A stretch of DNA of 64,000 nucleotides from Dermacoccus abyssi (GCF_003515945.1 NZ_QWLM01000001.1:186001-250000); one strand, 5' to 3'. Counted from the first letter of the stretch, positions 1-9,835 are shown. The notes: generated by a model not told the origin, from the sequence alone. A program made the numbers and translations.

Positions 1-214
1 CGCCCTTGAGGATCAGCTCGTAGTTCTCGAAGCTCGGGTTCGTCGGGAAGAAGTTACCGAAGGTGTTCTCCTTGCCCGTCGTGTCGGTCAGGGCCTTGTC
101 GCTCTTGAGCGACAGGGCGAAGATCCACACGAGCGGCAGCAGCGTCCAGATCATGACGGGAATGGCGAACCCGAGCATTCCCCACTTGGCCTTGTTGGAG
201 ACGTTGGTATCCAT
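1..214 (-). CDS. Sugar ABC transporter permease, second subunit (MalG/SugB-like), partial
   Basis: N-terminal 71 codons of a carbohydrate ABC importer permease; the rest lies beyond the left edge. The ATG at 214 overlaps the TGA of the upstream permease gene (ATGA), so the two are translationally coupled. The fragment has one clear membrane segment (about residues 13-36, GMLGFAIPVMIWTLLPLVW) followed by the periplasmic stretch SLKSDKALTD and FFPTNPSFENY, which is typical of the start of MalG-type subunits. With its partner it should form the membrane channel of the importer. Family assignment rests on this N-terminus plus context. Confidence 0.85.
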   Translation of the reverse strand, partial: MDTNVSNKAKWGMLGFAIPVMIWTLLPLVWIFALSLKSDKALTDTTGKENTFGNFFPTNPSFENYELILKG

Positions 215-1182
215 CAGTTGTTCCTCCCAGCGGCGAGGTCGACCTTGAAGCCCTTGACGAAGATCACCGCGATGATGAGCACGCAGAGGAAGAGGATGAC
301 GGCGAGGGCCGAGCCCATGCCGATCTCCACTCGGTCGATGGCTTCACGCGAGACGAGCATCGACAGGGACGTCGTCTTGTTGGCACCGCCGGTCATGACG
401 TACGGGTTGTCGAAGATGCGGAAGGCGTCGAGCGTGCGGAACAGCAGGGCGACCATGATGGCGGCCTTCATGTTCGGCAGGATCACCTTCGTGAGGCGCT
501 GCCACCACGTGGCGCCGTCGACCTTGGCCGCTTCCTCCATGGAGGAGTCGACCTGGGCGAGACCCGTGAGGAGCAGCAGGGACATGAACGGCGTCGTCTT
601 CCAGATCTCCGAGAGGCAGATGACGAACAGCGCGCTCCAGCGGTCGCCGAACCAGTCGTAGTCGAGCGGGAAGCTACCGAACGACAGCGTGTGCAGCCAG
701 TGGTTGACGAAGCCCGTCGAGACGTCGAAGCCGAACTTCCACGCGAACGCGGAGACGACCGTGATGATCGCGTACGGCAGCAGGACGACGGTGCGCAGCG
801 TGCGACGCGGCATGACGATCTTGTTCATCAGCATCGCGATGGCGAAGCCGAGGATCAGCTCGACGACGACCGTCACGAGCGTGATGATGAGCGTCGTCCA
901 CATGGCCTCCCAGAACAGCGTGTCCCTGAACGCGGACAGGTAGTTCTGCAGACCGACGAACTTCTTGCCCGCCGGGTCGGTGAGGCGGTACTTGAAGAAC
1001 GACAGGTAGAGGGCGTTGAGGATCGGGTACATCGTCACGAGAACCATGACGACGAACGCCGGGCCCGCGAGCTTCCAGCCGAGATTGCGCTCGGCCTTCG
1101 CGCGGTCGGAAAGGCGCGCCTTCTTGGGCTTTCCCGAGTCGGCTGCGGCCGACTTCTTGGTGTCTACAGCAGCGGAACTCAC
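214..1182 (-). CDS. Sugar ABC transporter permease, first subunit (MalF/SugA-like)
   Basis: 322-residue inner-membrane permease of a carbohydrate importer. Six hydrophobic segments are visible (about 40-62, 95-118, 131-152, 183-207, 239-256 and 289-311). The EAA loop that contacts the ATPase is at residues 216-236 (EEAAKVDGA followed by WWQRLTKVILP). The start is GTG at 1182, overlapping the TGA of the binding-protein gene (GTGA). The gene lies in a binding protein-permease-permease operon, and the ATPase is not in the window. Resemblance to actinobacterial SugA suggests trehalose or a related glucoside as substrate; that is inference. Confidence 0.92.
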   Translation of the reverse strand: MSSAAVDTKKSAAADSGKPKKARLSDRAKAERNLGWKLAGPAFVVMVLVTMYPILNALYLSFFKYRLTDPAGKKFVGLQNYLSAFRDTLFWEAMWTTLIITLVTVVVELILGFAIAMLMNKIVMPRRTLRTVVLLPYAIITVVSAFAWKFGFDVSTGFVNHWLHTLSFGSFPLDYDWFGDRWSALFVICLSEIWKTTPFMSLLLLTGLAQVDSSMEEAAKVDGATWWQRLTKVILPNMKAAIMVALLFRTLDAFRIFDNPYVMTGGANKTTSLSMLVSREAIDRVEIGMGSALAVILFLCVLIIAVIFVKGFKVDLAAGRNN

Positions 1183-2483
1183 AGCAGTGCCTTCCCCTTC
1201 AGAACGTCAAGGATGTACTTCTGAGCCGTGGCCGGGGTCTGCTGGTTGACGGCGCTGGGCGGCGAGAACTTCAGCTGGAGCGCACCGGAGACATCGCCCC
1301 AGTAGGGCGAGAGGGGGCGCGGGACGGCCTTGTCGAGCGACGTACGGATCTGGGCGGCGATTCCGTTCGGGAAGGCCTCCTTGACCTTGGCGTCGTCGTA
1401 CGACTTCTTGCGGCTGCTCGGGTTACCCGAGGCCACCATGTAAGCCGTGGTGTTCTCCTGGTTCGTGATGCAGTCGATGGCCTGGTAGGCGAGGTCCGTG
1501 TGCTTGGAGTTCTTGCCGACCGAGAGCTGGATTCCACCGAACGGCGGCGCGGAGTCCTTGTCCGCGACCGTGCGCGGGTAGATCGCCGCGGCAACGTCCT
1601 TCTTGTCACCCGTGTACGCGCCGTAGGTGTACGGCCAGTTCACGAGGAAGCCACCGTTGGGTGCCTGGAAGAGCGTCAGCGAGGCCGTTTCGTCGGAAGA
1701 GCCGACGGCCGGGCCACCCACACCGCTCGTGGCGACCTTGTTGATGATCGTGGCGGCCTTCTTGCCCGCCTCGGAGTCGAGGCCGAGCTTGATGTTCTCG
1801 TACGTGGCGCTGGGGTTCTCGACGAGCTTGCCACCGGCACCCGCGACGAGCGCGTTGATCCACACCGCGTACCCCTCGTAGAGCTTGGCCTGGACACCGA
1901 CCTTGGTGTTCGTCTTCTGCGCGGCGCTGACGAGCTGGTCCCAGGTGACGGGCTTGCTCATGTCGAGGCCGGCCTTCTGGGCGACGGACTTCTTGTACCA
2001 GAGCAGCTGGGTGTTGGCCCAGAACGGAACCGACGTCAGCTTGCCCTTGTACATCGAGGCGTCGATGGAGCTCTGCACACGGTCCTCGGTGAAGTTCTTC
2101 TCCATCCCGGCCGGGATCGGCGCGAGGTAACCCGCGGCCGCGAACTCCGTGACGAAGGCGGGGTCGGCGCTCATGATGTCCATGGAGCTGTCACCCGCCG
2201 CGAGACGACGCAGCAGCTGCGTGCGCTGATCCGAGGCCGAGTTCGGCAGCAGTTCGACCTTGATCTTGTACTTGCCGCCCGAGTTCTTCGTGCAGTTGGC
2301 GGCCAACGTGGCCTGGCCACCCTTGCTGGCGTCGGAGTTACCGACGTCAGGGTTGATGTACCAGGTCAGCGTGGGCGTGCTGCCCCCGCCGCTGTCCCCG
2401 CCGCAACCGGCGAGCACGCCCGTCGCGAGCATCGCCATCGATGCTGCGACGGCTACCCGCCGGCGTGACTTGGATGTGTTCAT
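1179..2483 (-). CDS. Sugar-binding lipoprotein of ABC importer (LpqY-like)
   Basis: 434-residue extracellular solute-binding protein. The ATG at 2483 is chosen over an upstream in-frame start because it directly precedes a signal peptide (MNTSKSRRR, hydrophobic core, lipobox LAGC with Cys27) and has a GGAG Shine-Dalgarno sequence. The mature part begins with a Gly/Ser-rich tether. The pattern NC..NSGGKYKI, QRTQLLRRLAAGDSSMDI and EFAAAGYLAPIP is that of the LpqY family, whose Mycobacterium member captures trehalose for SugABC. It is the first gene of the importer operon, with coupled overlap into the permease. Substrate is inferred from family resemblance only. Confidence 0.9.
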   Translation of the reverse strand: MNTSKSRRRVAVAASMAMLATGVLAGCGGDSGGGSTPTLTWYINPDVGNSDASKGGQATLAANCTKNSGGKYKIKVELLPNSASDQRTQLLRRLAAGDSSMDIMSADPAFVTEFAAAGYLAPIPAGMEKNFTEDRVQSSIDASMYKGKLTSVPFWANTQLLWYKKSVAQKAGLDMSKPVTWDQLVSAAQKTNTKVGVQAKLYEGYAVWINALVAGAGGKLVENPSATYENIKLGLDSEAGKKAATIINKVATSGVGGPAVGSSDETASLTLFQAPNGGFLVNWPYTYGAYTGDKKDVAAAIYPRTVADKDSAPPFGGIQLSVGKNSKHTDLAYQAIDCITNQENTTAYMVASGNPSSRKKSYDDAKVKEAFPNGIAAQIRTSLDKAVPRPLSPYWGDVSGALQLKFSPPSAVNQQTPATAQKYILDVLKGKALL

Positions 2484-2541
2484 GAACACCGCTCCATCCT
2501 TGATGATTGACGTCTCATGATCGCCTGCTCGTGTGACGATC

Positions 2542-2569
2542 GCCATAGTCAGGTAAGCACCGAGACCAA
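2542..2569 (-). promoter_or_regulatory. Candidate promoter of the sugar importer operon
   Basis: On the minus strand TTGGTC (2564-2569) and TATGGC (2542-2547) are separated by 16 bp, about 50 bp upstream of the binding-protein start. The match is partial, so this is a pattern-based guess. Confidence 0.35.
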
Positions 2570-2731
2570 ACGGTTACGCAGCAGCAACCGGCTCGTTATA
2601 GGAGCGGTGATATGGCGACGACAGCTGCCTCCCAAGGGGTGAATTCTGAACCCCTGTCCAGTTTCTTCGGCCCGCTGCGCGTGGGACACGTCCGACGGAT
2701 CCGCCCACACGGCGGACCGCACCCGCTCCGA

Positions 2732-2737
2732 TAGGCT
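2732..2737 (+). promoter_or_regulatory. Candidate leaderless -10 element of the fumarase gene
   Basis: TAGGCT fits TANNNT and ends 6 bp before the ATG at 2744, so transcription would begin at or next to the start codon. There is no good Shine-Dalgarno sequence, which agrees with a leaderless transcript. No convincing -35 hexamer is visible. Confidence 0.35.
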
Positions 2738-2743
2738 CCGCGC

Positions 2744-4480
2744 ATGGCAGATTTCGCGTACTCGGACCTCCTTCCGATCGGCGAGGACACGACGACCTAC
2801 CGCAAGCTCACCGACGAGGGCGTCCGAACCGTCGAGGGCCCCGGCGGACGAACCTTCCTCGAGATCGACCCGAGCGCCCTCGAACTCCTCGCGAAGACGG
2901 CGATGCACGACATCGCCCACTACCTGCGTCCGGCGCACCTCGCGCAGCTGCGCCGCATTCTCGACGACCCCGAGGCCAGCAACAACGACAAGTTCGTGGC
3001 CCTGGACCTGCTCAAGAACGCCAACATCGCGGCTGCCGGCGTGCTGCCGATGTGCCAGGACACCGGCACCGCCATCGTCATGGGCAAGAAGGGCTCGCAG
3101 GTGCTCGTCGACAGCCCGTCGGCGCCCGACGAAGAGGCCCTCTCCAAGGGCATCTACGACGCGTACACCGAGCTCAACCTGCGCTACAGCCAGATGGCGC
3201 CGGTGACGATGTGGGACGAGAAGAACACCGGCTCCAACCTGCCCGCGCAGATCGAGGTCTACGCCGACAGCCAGCCGGGACACGAGACGGCCTATAAGTT
3301 CCTCTTCATGGCCAAGGGCGGCGGCAGCGCGAACAAGTCGTTCCTCTACCAGGAGACGAAGGCGATCCTGAATCCGAAGCGCATGCTCGAGTTCTTCGAC
3401 GAGAAGCTGCGCAGCCTCGGCACCGCCGCGTGCCCGCCCTACCACCTCGCCGTCGTCATCGGCGGCACGAGCGCCGAGTTCGCGCTCAAGACGGCCAAGT
3501 ACGCGAGCGCCAAGTACCTCGACGAACTGCCCACGTCCGGAGACGCGGCCACGGGTCACGGCTTCCGCGATTCGCAGCTCGAGGAGGAGATCCTCGAGCT
3601 CACCCGCAACTTCGGTATCGGCGCCCAGTTCGGCGGCAAGTACTTCTGCCACGACACGCGCGTCGTCCGCCTGCCGCGCCACGGTGCGTCGCTTCCGGTG
3701 GCCATCGCCGTCAGCTGCTCGGCCGACCGTCAGTGCCTCGCGAAGATCACGCCCGAAGGCGTCTTCATCGAGCAGCTCGAGACCGAACCCGCGCAGTACC
3801 TGCCCGACGTCACCGAGGCGCATCTCATCGAGGACGGCGGTGAGGATCTGTCCGACGCCACGGGCGCAGGCTCCACCGGCAAGGGCGCCGCGGTCGAGAT
3901 CGACCTCACCCGGCCCATGCCCGAGATTCTCGCGGAGCTGACGAAACACCCGGTCAAGACCCGCCTGTCTCTCACGGGCACGCTCGTCGTGGCGCGCGAC
4001 ATCGCGCACGCGGAGATCAAGGAACGCCTCGACGCCGGTGAGGAGATGCCCGAGTACCTCAAGAACCACCCCGTCTACTACGCGGGCCCGGCCAAGACGC
4101 CCGAAGGCATGGCGTCGGGTTCGTTCGGGCCGACGACGGCCGGGCGCATGGACTCCTACGTCGAGCAGTTCCAGGCCGCGGGCGGCTCGCTCATCATGCT
4201 CGCCAAGGGCAACCGCAGCGCCCAGGTGACGGAGGCGTGCAAGGCCCACGGCGGCTTCTACCTCGGTTCGATCGGCGGTTCCGCTGCCCGCCTGGCGCAG
4301 GACTGCATCACCAAGGTCGAGGTGCTCGAGTACCCTGAGCTCGGCATGGAGGCCGTGTGGAAGATCGAGGTCGAGAACTTCCCCGCGTTCATCGTCGTTG
4401 ACGACAAGGGCAACGACTTCTTCGCCACCACCGCGAAGCCCACCGCCATGACCATCACCACCCGCCCCGGCCTGAGCTGA
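2744..4480 (+). CDS. fumA: Fumarate hydratase, class I (iron-sulfur)
   Basis: 578-residue oxygen-sensitive fumarase that interconverts fumarate and L-malate in the citric acid cycle, in the cytoplasm. It is the two-domain, single-chain class I type, with N-terminal alpha domain and C-terminal beta domain. The three [4Fe-4S] ligands expected from E. coli FumA (Cys105, 224, 318) align with Cys104 (CQDTGT), Cys230 (AACPPYH) and Cys325 (SCSADRQ). The C-terminal part contains [10 protein letters not shown] and GPTTAGRMD, typical of the beta domain. The start ATG lacks a strong ribosome-binding site and follows a possible leaderless -10. Carbonic anhydrase follows after 30 bp, and malate dehydrogenase, the next cycle enzyme, lies nearby. 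Class II fumarase is not seen in this window. Confidence 0.95.
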   Translation: MADFAYSDLLPIGEDTTTYRKLTDEGVRTVEGPGGRTFLEIDPSALELLAKTAMHDIAHYLRPAHLAQLRRILDDPEASNNDKFVALDLLKNANIAAAGVLPMCQDTGTAIVMGKKGSQVLVDSPSAPDEEALSKGIYDAYTELNLRYSQMAPVTMWDEKNTGSNLPAQIEVYADSQPGHETAYKFLFMAKGGGSANKSFLYQETKAILNPKRMLEFFDEKLRSLGTAACPPYHLAVVIGGTSAEFALKTAKYASAKYLDELPTSGDAATGHGFRDSQLEEEILELTRNFGIGAQFGGKYFCHDTRVVRLPRHGASLPVAIAVSCSADRQCLAKITPEGVFIEQLETEPAQYLPDVTEAHLIEDGGEDLSDATGAGSTGKGAAVEIDLTRPMPEILAELTKHPVKTRLSLTGTLVVARDIAHAEIKERLDAGEEMPEYLKNHPVYYAGPAKTPEGMASGSFGPTTAGRMDSYVEQFQAAGGSLIMLAKGNRSAQVTEACKAHGGFYLGSIGGSAARLAQDCITKVEVLEYPELGMEAVWKIEVENFPAFIVVDDKGNDFFATTAKPTAMTITTRPGLS

Positions 4481-4510
4481 CGGCGTCGGCGACATCACCA
4501 AGGAGCCACC

Positions 4511-5131
4511 ATGAGCAGCACCCTCACGCCGCAGCAGGCCTGGGACACCCTCGTCGAGGGCAACCGACGCTTCGTCTCCGGCACGACGCAGCGCCCGCAC
4601 AGTGACGGCGAGCGCCGGCGCGAGCTCGTCGCCGGGCAGGCACCCCAGGCCGTCATCTTCGGGTGCGGCGACTCGCGCGTGCCGGCCGAGATGATCTTCG
4701 ACCAGGGCCTCGGCGATCTGTTCGTCGTGCGCACCGCGGGCCACGTGCTCGACCCCAGCGTGCTCGGCTCGATCGAGTTCGGCACCGAGGTGCTGCGCGC
4801 ACCGCTCGTCGTCGTGCTCGCGCACAAGAGCTGCGGCGCCATCAACGCGACGCTCGCCGCCGAGGAGACCGGCGCCATGCCGCCGGGGTACCTCCACACG
4901 ATCATCGAGCGCGTCATGCCGTCGATCCTGCACGGGCGCAAGCACGGGCTGACGACCGGCGAGCAGTTCGAGGCCGAGCATGCCCGGGCGACGAGCGAGC
5001 TCCTCCCCCAGCGCAGTCAGCTGATCCGTGATCGCATCGACGCCGGCCGGCTCGCCGTCGTCGCCGTGCACTACGACATCGGTGAGGGCGAGGCGCACGT
5101 CGTCGGCACCCTGGGTGACATCACGGCCTGA
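4511..5131 (+). CDS. Beta-class carbonic anhydrase
   Basis: 206-residue zinc enzyme converting CO2 and water to bicarbonate. The zinc-site residues are all present: Cys52-Gly-Asp54-Ser-Arg56 (CGDSR) and His105-x-x-Cys108 (HKSC), so Cys52, His105 and Cys108 are the likely zinc ligands and Asp54/Arg56 the catalytic dyad. The start is supported by AAGGAG just upstream. It lies 30 bp after the fumarase gene and may be co-transcribed; a physiological link (supplying bicarbonate for anaplerotic carboxylation) is possible but inferred. An inverted repeat at 5149-5180 probably ends the transcript. Confidence 0.94.
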   Translation: MSSTLTPQQAWDTLVEGNRRFVSGTTQRPHSDGERRRELVAGQAPQAVIFGCGDSRVPAEMIFDQGLGDLFVVRTAGHVLDPSVLGSIEFGTEVLRAPLVVVLAHKSCGAINATLAAEETGAMPPGYLHTIIERVMPSILHGRKHGLTTGEQFEAEHARATSELLPQRSQLIRDRIDAGRLAVVAVHYDIGEGEAHVVGTLGDITA

Positions 5132-5148
5132 TCGTCCGACGCTGTCAC

Positions 5149-5180
5149 CGTGCCGCCGTCCCCCAGCGAGTGGCGGCACG
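5149..5180 (+). terminator. Inverted repeat after the carbonic anhydrase gene
   Basis: Nine-base perfect arms at 5149-5157 (CGTGCCGCC) and 5172-5180, 18 bp after the stop codon, without a T-tract. A second smaller repeat (AGGGCCC at 5251-5257 with GGGCCCT at 5269-5275) follows in the same 223-bp gap before malate dehydrogenase. Confidence 0.55.
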
Positions 5181-5354
5181 CCTGATGTCGCGGCACGCAC
5201 AGGCTGCTGTGCGCCCCTCCCGGGCCACTCGCACACTCGGGGGCCTCGGGAGGGCCCGCAGGGACGTTGGGCCCTGACGCGGCGGGCCGGCTCGGCCTAC
5301 CGTCCGTGGTGACCCGAGGTCTCGTCCGAGAACCCGCCGACGAAATGAGCCGTC

Positions 5355-6338
5355 ATGCCCAAGCCCGCCGTCCGCGTCGCCGTCAGTGGAGCTGCAGGTG
5401 CCATCGGATACAGCCTCCTGTTCCGCATCGCGGCGGGTGGGCTGCTCGGGCCCGATCAGCCGGTGGAGCTGCGCCTGCTCGAGGTCGACGAGGCGCTCGG
5501 CGCGCTCGAGGGCACCGTCATGGAACTGCAGGACTGCGCGTTCCCGTTGCTCGCGGGCATGGAGACCGGCTCCGACGCGCGCCGCATGTTCGACGGCGTC
5601 TCCCACGCGTTGCTCGTCGGGGCTAAGCCGCGCGGCCCGGGCATGGAACGCAGTGATCTGCTCGAGGTCAACGGCCGGATCTTCGGCCCGCAGGGTGAGG
5701 CGCTCAACGACGCGGCGTCCGATGACGTGCAGGTCACCGTCACCGGCAACCCCGCGAACACGAACTGCCTCATCGCGATGCACGCCGCGCGGGACATCCC
5801 GAACGAGCGCTTCAGCGCGCTGACGCGCCTCGACCAGAACCGCGCCGTCGCGCAGCTCGCCACGAAGACGGGTGCGAGCGTCACCGACATCCACGACGTC
5901 ATCATCTGGGGCAACCACAGCGCGACGCAGTACCCGGACGTCACGCACGCGACGGTCCATGGCCGTGCCGCGCGCCTCGAGGTGGGCGACGACGCCTGGC
6001 TCAACGACGTCTTCACTCCCACCGTCGCCAAGCGCGGTGCCGCGATCATCGAGGCGCGCGGAGCGTCCTCGGCCGCGAGCGCGGCGAGCGCAACCATCGA
6101 TCACGCGCGCGACTGGGCGCTCGGCACCGAGGCGATGGTCTCGATGGCCGTTCCGTCGGACGGCTCCTACGGGGTCCCCGAGGGCCTCGTGTCGAGCTTC
6201 CCCGTGACGGTGCGTGACCGCGCCTGGCGCATCGTGCCGGACCTGACGATCGACGAGTTCAGCCGCGCCCGCATCGATGCGAGCGTCGCCGAACTCGCGA
6301 GTGAGCGAGACGCCGTCCGAGCCCTCGGGCTCATCTGA
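5355..6338 (+). CDS. mdh: Malate dehydrogenase (NAD-dependent)
   Basis: 327-residue cytoplasmic enzyme oxidising L-malate to oxaloacetate, the usual length of the actinobacterial long-type MDH. The nucleotide-binding motif GAAGAIG is at residues 12-18, the substrate-loop arginines are in [11 protein letters not shown] (Arg93, Arg99), and the catalytic pair is Asp160 (TRLDQNRA) with His188 ([11 protein letters not shown]). It has no obvious Shine-Dalgarno sequence. It lies downstream of fumarase and carbonic anhydrase but is separated by 223 bp containing hairpins, so it is probably a separate transcript. It converges on an aminotransferase gene, with a shared inverted repeat between them. Confidence 0.95.
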   Translation: MPKPAVRVAVSGAAGAIGYSLLFRIAAGGLLGPDQPVELRLLEVDEALGALEGTVMELQDCAFPLLAGMETGSDARRMFDGVSHALLVGAKPRGPGMERSDLLEVNGRIFGPQGEALNDAASDDVQVTVTGNPANTNCLIAMHAARDIPNERFSALTRLDQNRAVAQLATKTGASVTDIHDVIIWGNHSATQYPDVTHATVHGRAARLEVGDDAWLNDVFTPTVAKRGAAIIEARGASSAASAASATIDHARDWALGTEAMVSMAVPSDGSYGVPEGLVSSFPVTVRDRAWRIVPDLTIDEFSRARIDASVAELASERDAVRALGLI

Positions 6339-6357
6339 GCGTCGAGACCGCGCGTCG

Positions 6358-6390
6358 GCGCGTCAGGAGACCATGGGGTTCCTGACGCGC
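6358..6390. terminator. Bidirectional terminator between mdh and the aminotransferase gene
   Basis: Perfect 11-bp arms (6358-6368 and 6380-6390, GCGCGTCAGGA and its complement) around an 11-base loop, between two convergent genes. No T-tract on either side. Confidence 0.6.
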
Positions 6391-6478
6391 GACGTGCATC
6401 CCACGAACAGTAGGGCCCGAGCGACCGGGGCCGTCTGACGTAGCCGGCACGACTGGTGAACCGCAGGACGTCACAGCG

Positions 6479-7672
6479 TCATGACGAGCTATCGACGAAC
6501 CTCACCATCCGGTCGAACGCCTCGTCGAGCTCATCGCTCGCGACAGCGAAGCTCATCCGCATGAACCGGTGCCCGTCGACGGGGTCGAAGTCGACCCCTG
6601 GCGTGATGGCGACGCCCGTCGCGGCGAGCACGTCGGCGCACCAGCGCGCGGAGTCGTCGGTGAGGTGCGCGACGTCGCACCAGGCGTAGAACGCGCCGTC
6701 CGGTGGCGCGTAGGTCGTCACCCCGATCTCGGGAAGGCGCCGCTGCACCAACTCACGATTGCGCCGGTACGTCTCGACGTGCTCCTTCAGCTCACCGCGT
6801 GCCGCCTCGCCGAGGGCCGCGAGCGCCGCATGCTGTGACACGGCCGGCGGGCAGATCGTGAGATTCGAGGCGAGAATGGCGACGCGTGGGCGCAGGTGCG
6901 CGGGCACGAGCATCCACCCGACGCGCCAACCCGTCATCGAGAAGAACTTCGACACCGAACCGATGACGGCGCCCTGGCGCGACGTCTGCCACGCGCTCGA
7001 CGTCGCGCGCCCGAACGAGATGCCGTGGTAGATCTCGTCGCTGACGAGCAGCACGCCGTGTGCGTCGCACCAGCGCGCGATAGCTGCGAGTTCGTCCGCG
7101 TCGATGATCGTGCCCGTCGGGTTAGCGGGGCTCGCGACGACGAGCCCCTTCGGCGCGGCGCCGCGCGCGGCACGTTCCGCCTCGAGCATCGCGACGGTGG
7201 GTTGGAAGCGCACCTCGGCGCCGCACGCGAGCTCCACGACGGACGTCCCCAGCGCCTGCAGCGTGTTGCGGTAGGCGGGGTAGCCCGGGCGGGTCATCCA
7301 CACCTCGTCGCCGCCGTCGAACGCAGCGAGGAACAGCAGCGTGAACGCGCCCGACGACCCGGTCGTGACGACGACGTCGTCAGCACTCACGTCGTCGACG
7401 CCGAGGTCGCGGTGATACGCGGCGATCGCCTCACGCAGAGGCCGGATGCCGACCGTCTCGGTGTACCCGAGCGCATCGGCCTCGATCGCCGCGACGGCCG
7501 CCTCCCGGGCTGCACGGGGCGCGCCCGTCGAGGGCTGGCCGGCGCACAGGCTGATGACGTCGCCGTGCGTGCGCTGACGTTCCGCTGCCGCGGCGAGCAC
7601 CTCCATGACGTGGAACGGCTCGACGTCGCTGCGTCGACTCGGCTGGGCGGCTGGCAGGCTCATGCCTGCCAC
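6479..7672 (-). CDS. PLP-dependent aminotransferase, class I/II
   Basis: 397-residue fold-type I aminotransferase. The cofactor-binding Lys242 lies in SVSKFFSMTGWRVGW; Asn184 (SPANPTG), Asp212 and Tyr215 (SDEIYHG) and Arg250 are the other expected cofactor contacts. The GTG at 7672 has a GGGGTG sequence at good spacing; an ATG three codons later is too close to its purine run. The donor and acceptor cannot be told from sequence: aspartate, alanine or aromatic specificity are all possible. It follows glmM on the same strand but a very strong hairpin lies between, so it is probably expressed separately. Confidence 0.9.
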   Translation of the reverse strand: MAGMSLPAAQPSRRSDVEPFHVMEVLAAAAERQRTHGDVISLCAGQPSTGAPRAAREAAVAAIEADALGYTETVGIRPLREAIAAYHRDLGVDDVSADDVVVTTGSSGAFTLLFLAAFDGGDEVWMTRPGYPAYRNTLQALGTSVVELACGAEVRFQPTVAMLEAERAARGAAPKGLVVASPANPTGTIIDADELAAIARWCDAHGVLLVSDEIYHGISFGRATSSAWQTSRQGAVIGSVSKFFSMTGWRVGWMLVPAHLRPRVAILASNLTICPPAVSQHAALAALGEAARGELKEHVETYRRNRELVQRRLPEIGVTTYAPPDGAFYAWCDVAHLTDDSARWCADVLAATGVAITPGVDFDPVDGHRFMRMSFAVASDELDEAFDRMVRFVDSSS

Positions 7673-7766
7673 TGTGACACACCCCGCACGCGTGACGGCC
7701 GTCGGCGCTGTTCGTCAGCTCCCGTCGATAGCTCGCCGGGCCACCACACGACTGGGAGGCAGACGA

Positions 7767-7801
7767 CTGCGCCCAGATGCACCCGGTGCATCTGGGCGCA
7801 G
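7767..7801 (-). terminator. Terminator of glmM: 17-bp perfect inverted repeat
   Basis: Arms 7767-7783 and 7785-7801 are exact reverse complements with a single base (7784) between them, 24 bp after the glmM stop. It has no T-tract, so it would be an I-shaped terminator of the kind described in actinobacteria, or a protein-binding palindrome. Confidence 0.65.
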
Positions 7802-7824
7802 GACGAAAGCGCGTAGCCGGCAGT

Positions 7825-9180
7825 TCAGTCGATCGACAGCTCGCGCTTGACGACGTCGGCGAGGTGCGAGGCGACGGAGTGCGCGCGTTCGGCGGTGTCG
7901 GCCTCGACCATGACGCGCACGACCGGTTCGGTGCCCGACTTGCGCAGCAGCACGCGCCCGGCGCCGGCGAGGTCGCTCTCGGCGGCGCGCACAGCGGCCT
8001 GGACGCCCTCGTGCGAATCGACGGCCGACTTGTCGACGCCCTTGACGTTGATGAGCTTCTGCGGCATCCGCTGCATGACGGCGCCGAGCTGGGCGAGCGA
8101 GCGCCCACTCGAGGCCACGCGTGCAGCGAGGAGCAGGCCGGTGAGCACGCCATCACCGGTCGTGCCGTGGTCGAGTGCGATGACGTGCCCGGACTGTTCG
8201 CCCCCGAGCGAGTACGACCCGCGGCGCATCTCCCCGAGCACGTAGCGGTCGCCGACACCGGTCTGCTTGACGGTGATGCCCTCGCGCTCCATCGCCTTGA
8301 TCATGCCGAGGTTACTCATGACCGTCGCGACGAGCGTGTCCTCGGCGAGCACGCCGCGCTCCTTGAGGTCGAGCGCGAGGATCGCCATGATCTGGTCACC
8401 GTCGACCACCTCACCCGTTCCGTCGACGGCGAGGCAGCGGTCCGCGTCACCGTCGAAGGCCACACCGAAGTCGGCTCTATTCGCGACGACCGCTTCCTGC
8501 AGCTTCTCCAGGTGCGTCGAGCCGTAGCCGTCGTTGATGTTGAGCCCGTCCGGCGTCGCACCGATGACGACGACGTCCGCGCCCGCGCGTCGAAACACCT
8601 CGGGCCCGACGACGGAGGCCGCGCCGTGCGCGCAGTCGACGACGATCTTGAGGCCCTCGAGGCGGTGCGGAAGCGCCCCGAGCAGGTGACCGATGTACTT
8701 CTCACCGCCCTCAGCGTAGGAATGCACACGACCGACCGACGCACCCGTCGGACGCTCGTATTCCTCATGCAGGTGCGCCTCGATCGCGTCCTCGAGCGCG
8801 TCGGGCAGCTTGTGGCCGCCGCGGCTGAAGAACTTGATGCCGTTGTCGGGCATCGCGTTGTGCGAGGCGGACAGCATCGCGCCGAGGTCGGCGTTCATCG
8901 TCGCCGTCAGGTAGGCGATGGCCGGCGTCGGCAGCACGCCCGCGTCGTAGACGTCGACGCCCGCGCTTGCGAGCCCGGCGACGGTGGCCGCACCGAGGAA
9001 CTCCCCCGACGCGCGCGGGTCGCGTCCGACGACGGCGACGGGACGCTCGTGATCGGCCGAGACCTCCCCGGCCTCGACGAGTACCCGTGCTGCTGCGACG
9101 GACAGCCCGAGTGCGAGCTCTGCCGTGACGTCCTGGTTGGCGACGCCACGCACACCGTCAGTGCCGAACATGCGGCCCAT
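7825..9180 (-). CDS. glmM: Phosphoglucosamine mutase
   Basis: 451-residue cytoplasmic enzyme converting glucosamine-6-phosphate to glucosamine-1-phosphate for peptidoglycan precursor synthesis. It starts with the characteristic [12 protein letters not shown]. The phosphorylated serine loop is [13 protein letters not shown] (Ser106), the magnesium loop is DGDADRC, and the C-terminal phosphate-binding loop is [11 protein letters not shown]. The start at 9180 has an ideal AGGAGG; a longer open frame upstream is not coding. It follows rplM-rpsI, the common actinobacterial order, with a terminator-like repeat between; a TATTGT sequence on the minus strand at 9214-9219 may belong to its own promoter. 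Confidence 0.97.
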   Translation of the reverse strand: MGRMFGTDGVRGVANQDVTAELALGLSVAAARVLVEAGEVSADHERPVAVVGRDPRASGEFLGAATVAGLASAGVDVYDAGVLPTPAIAYLTATMNADLGAMLSASHNAMPDNGIKFFSRGGHKLPDALEDAIEAHLHEEYERPTGASVGRVHSYAEGGEKYIGHLLGALPHRLEGLKIVVDCAHGAASVVGPEVFRRAGADVVVIGATPDGLNINDGYGSTHLEKLQEAVVANRADFGVAFDGDADRCLAVDGTGEVVDGDQIMAILALDLKERGVLAEDTLVATVMSNLGMIKAMEREGITVKQTGVGDRYVLGEMRRGSYSLGGEQSGHVIALDHGTTGDGVLTGLLLAARVASSGRSLAQLGAVMQRMPQKLINVKGVDKSAVDSHEGVQAAVRAAESDLAGAGRVLLRKSGTEPVVRVMVEADTAERAHSVASHLADVVKRELSID

Positions 9181-9231
9181 GTGCCCCTCCTGTGGTCTTC
9201 GGAATCTCTCTCCACAATACGCGGCGGTACG

Positions 9232-9277
9232 CGAATCGCTCCGCACCCGGCGCATGGGCCGGATACGGAGCGATTCG
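9232..9277 (-). terminator. Terminator of rplM-rpsI
   Basis: Perfect 12-bp arms (9232-9243 and 9266-9277, CGAATCGCTCCG and complement) begin 19 bp after the rpsI stop codon and lie upstream of glmM. Confidence 0.65.
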
Positions 9278-9295
9278 AGCAGTGCAGCGCGTGGA

Positions 9296-9805
9296 TCAGC
9301 GCTTGCTGAACTGCGAAGCCTTGCGGGCCTTCTTGAGACCGGCCTTCTTGCGCTCCGGCACGCGTGCGTCACGCGTGAGGAAGCCGGCCTTCTTGAGCAC
9401 CGGACGGTTCAGCTCCTCGTCGACGCCGTTCAGCGAACGAGCGACACCGAGGCGAACAGCACCGGCCTGGCCCGAGGGGCCACCGCCGTGCACGCGCACG
9501 AGGACGTCGTACGCACCGTTCAGCTCGAGGGCAACGAGGGGCTCGTTGACGATCTGCTGGTGCACCTTGTTCGGGAAGTACTCCTCGAGCGAGCGGCCGT
9601 TGATCTTCCACTCACCCGTGCCCGGGACGATGCGCACGCGGGCGATGGCCTGCTTGCGACGGCCCGTGGCCGCACCCGGTGCGGATGCGGACGGACGACG
9701 AACCTCGCCGTCCTCGCCGACCGGGCCGGTCGACTCGCTCGTGTACTCCGTCAGCTGCGGCTCGTCCGTCTCGAGGGCGTCGAGCTCGACATTCTGGTCT
9801 GCCAC
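9296..9805 (-). CDS. rpsI: 30S ribosomal protein S9
   Basis: 169-residue small-subunit protein whose C-terminal tail reaches the P site. The conserved body runs from about residue 47 ([13 protein letters not shown]) through [21 protein letters not shown] to the basic [12 protein letters not shown] ending, with the universal terminal KR. The first 45 residues are an acidic, Ser/Pro-rich extension seen in many actinobacterial S9 proteins. It is co-transcribed with rplM, 30 bp downstream of it. Confidence 0.97.
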   Translation of the reverse strand: MADQNVELDALETDEPQLTEYTSESTGPVGEDGEVRRPSASAPGAATGRRKQAIARVRIVPGTGEWKINGRSLEEYFPNKVHQQIVNEPLVALELNGAYDVLVRVHGGGPSGQAGAVRLGVARSLNGVDEELNRPVLKKAGFLTRDARVPERKKAGLKKARKASQFSKR

Positions 9806-9835
9806 GTTTCTCCTAAGAATTCTTGGCAGGCGCGA

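Noticed and set aside
2574-2602. TTACGC-N17-TATAGG as the fumarase promoter
   Set aside because: Spacing is right but both hexamers are weak and it would leave a 135-base leader without a ribosome-binding site; the leaderless -10 at 2732 is at least as plausible.
2549-5236. An 895-codon open frame antisense to fumA and the carbonic anhydrase gene
   Set aside because: It lies opposite two well-supported genes and has only shadow-type composition.
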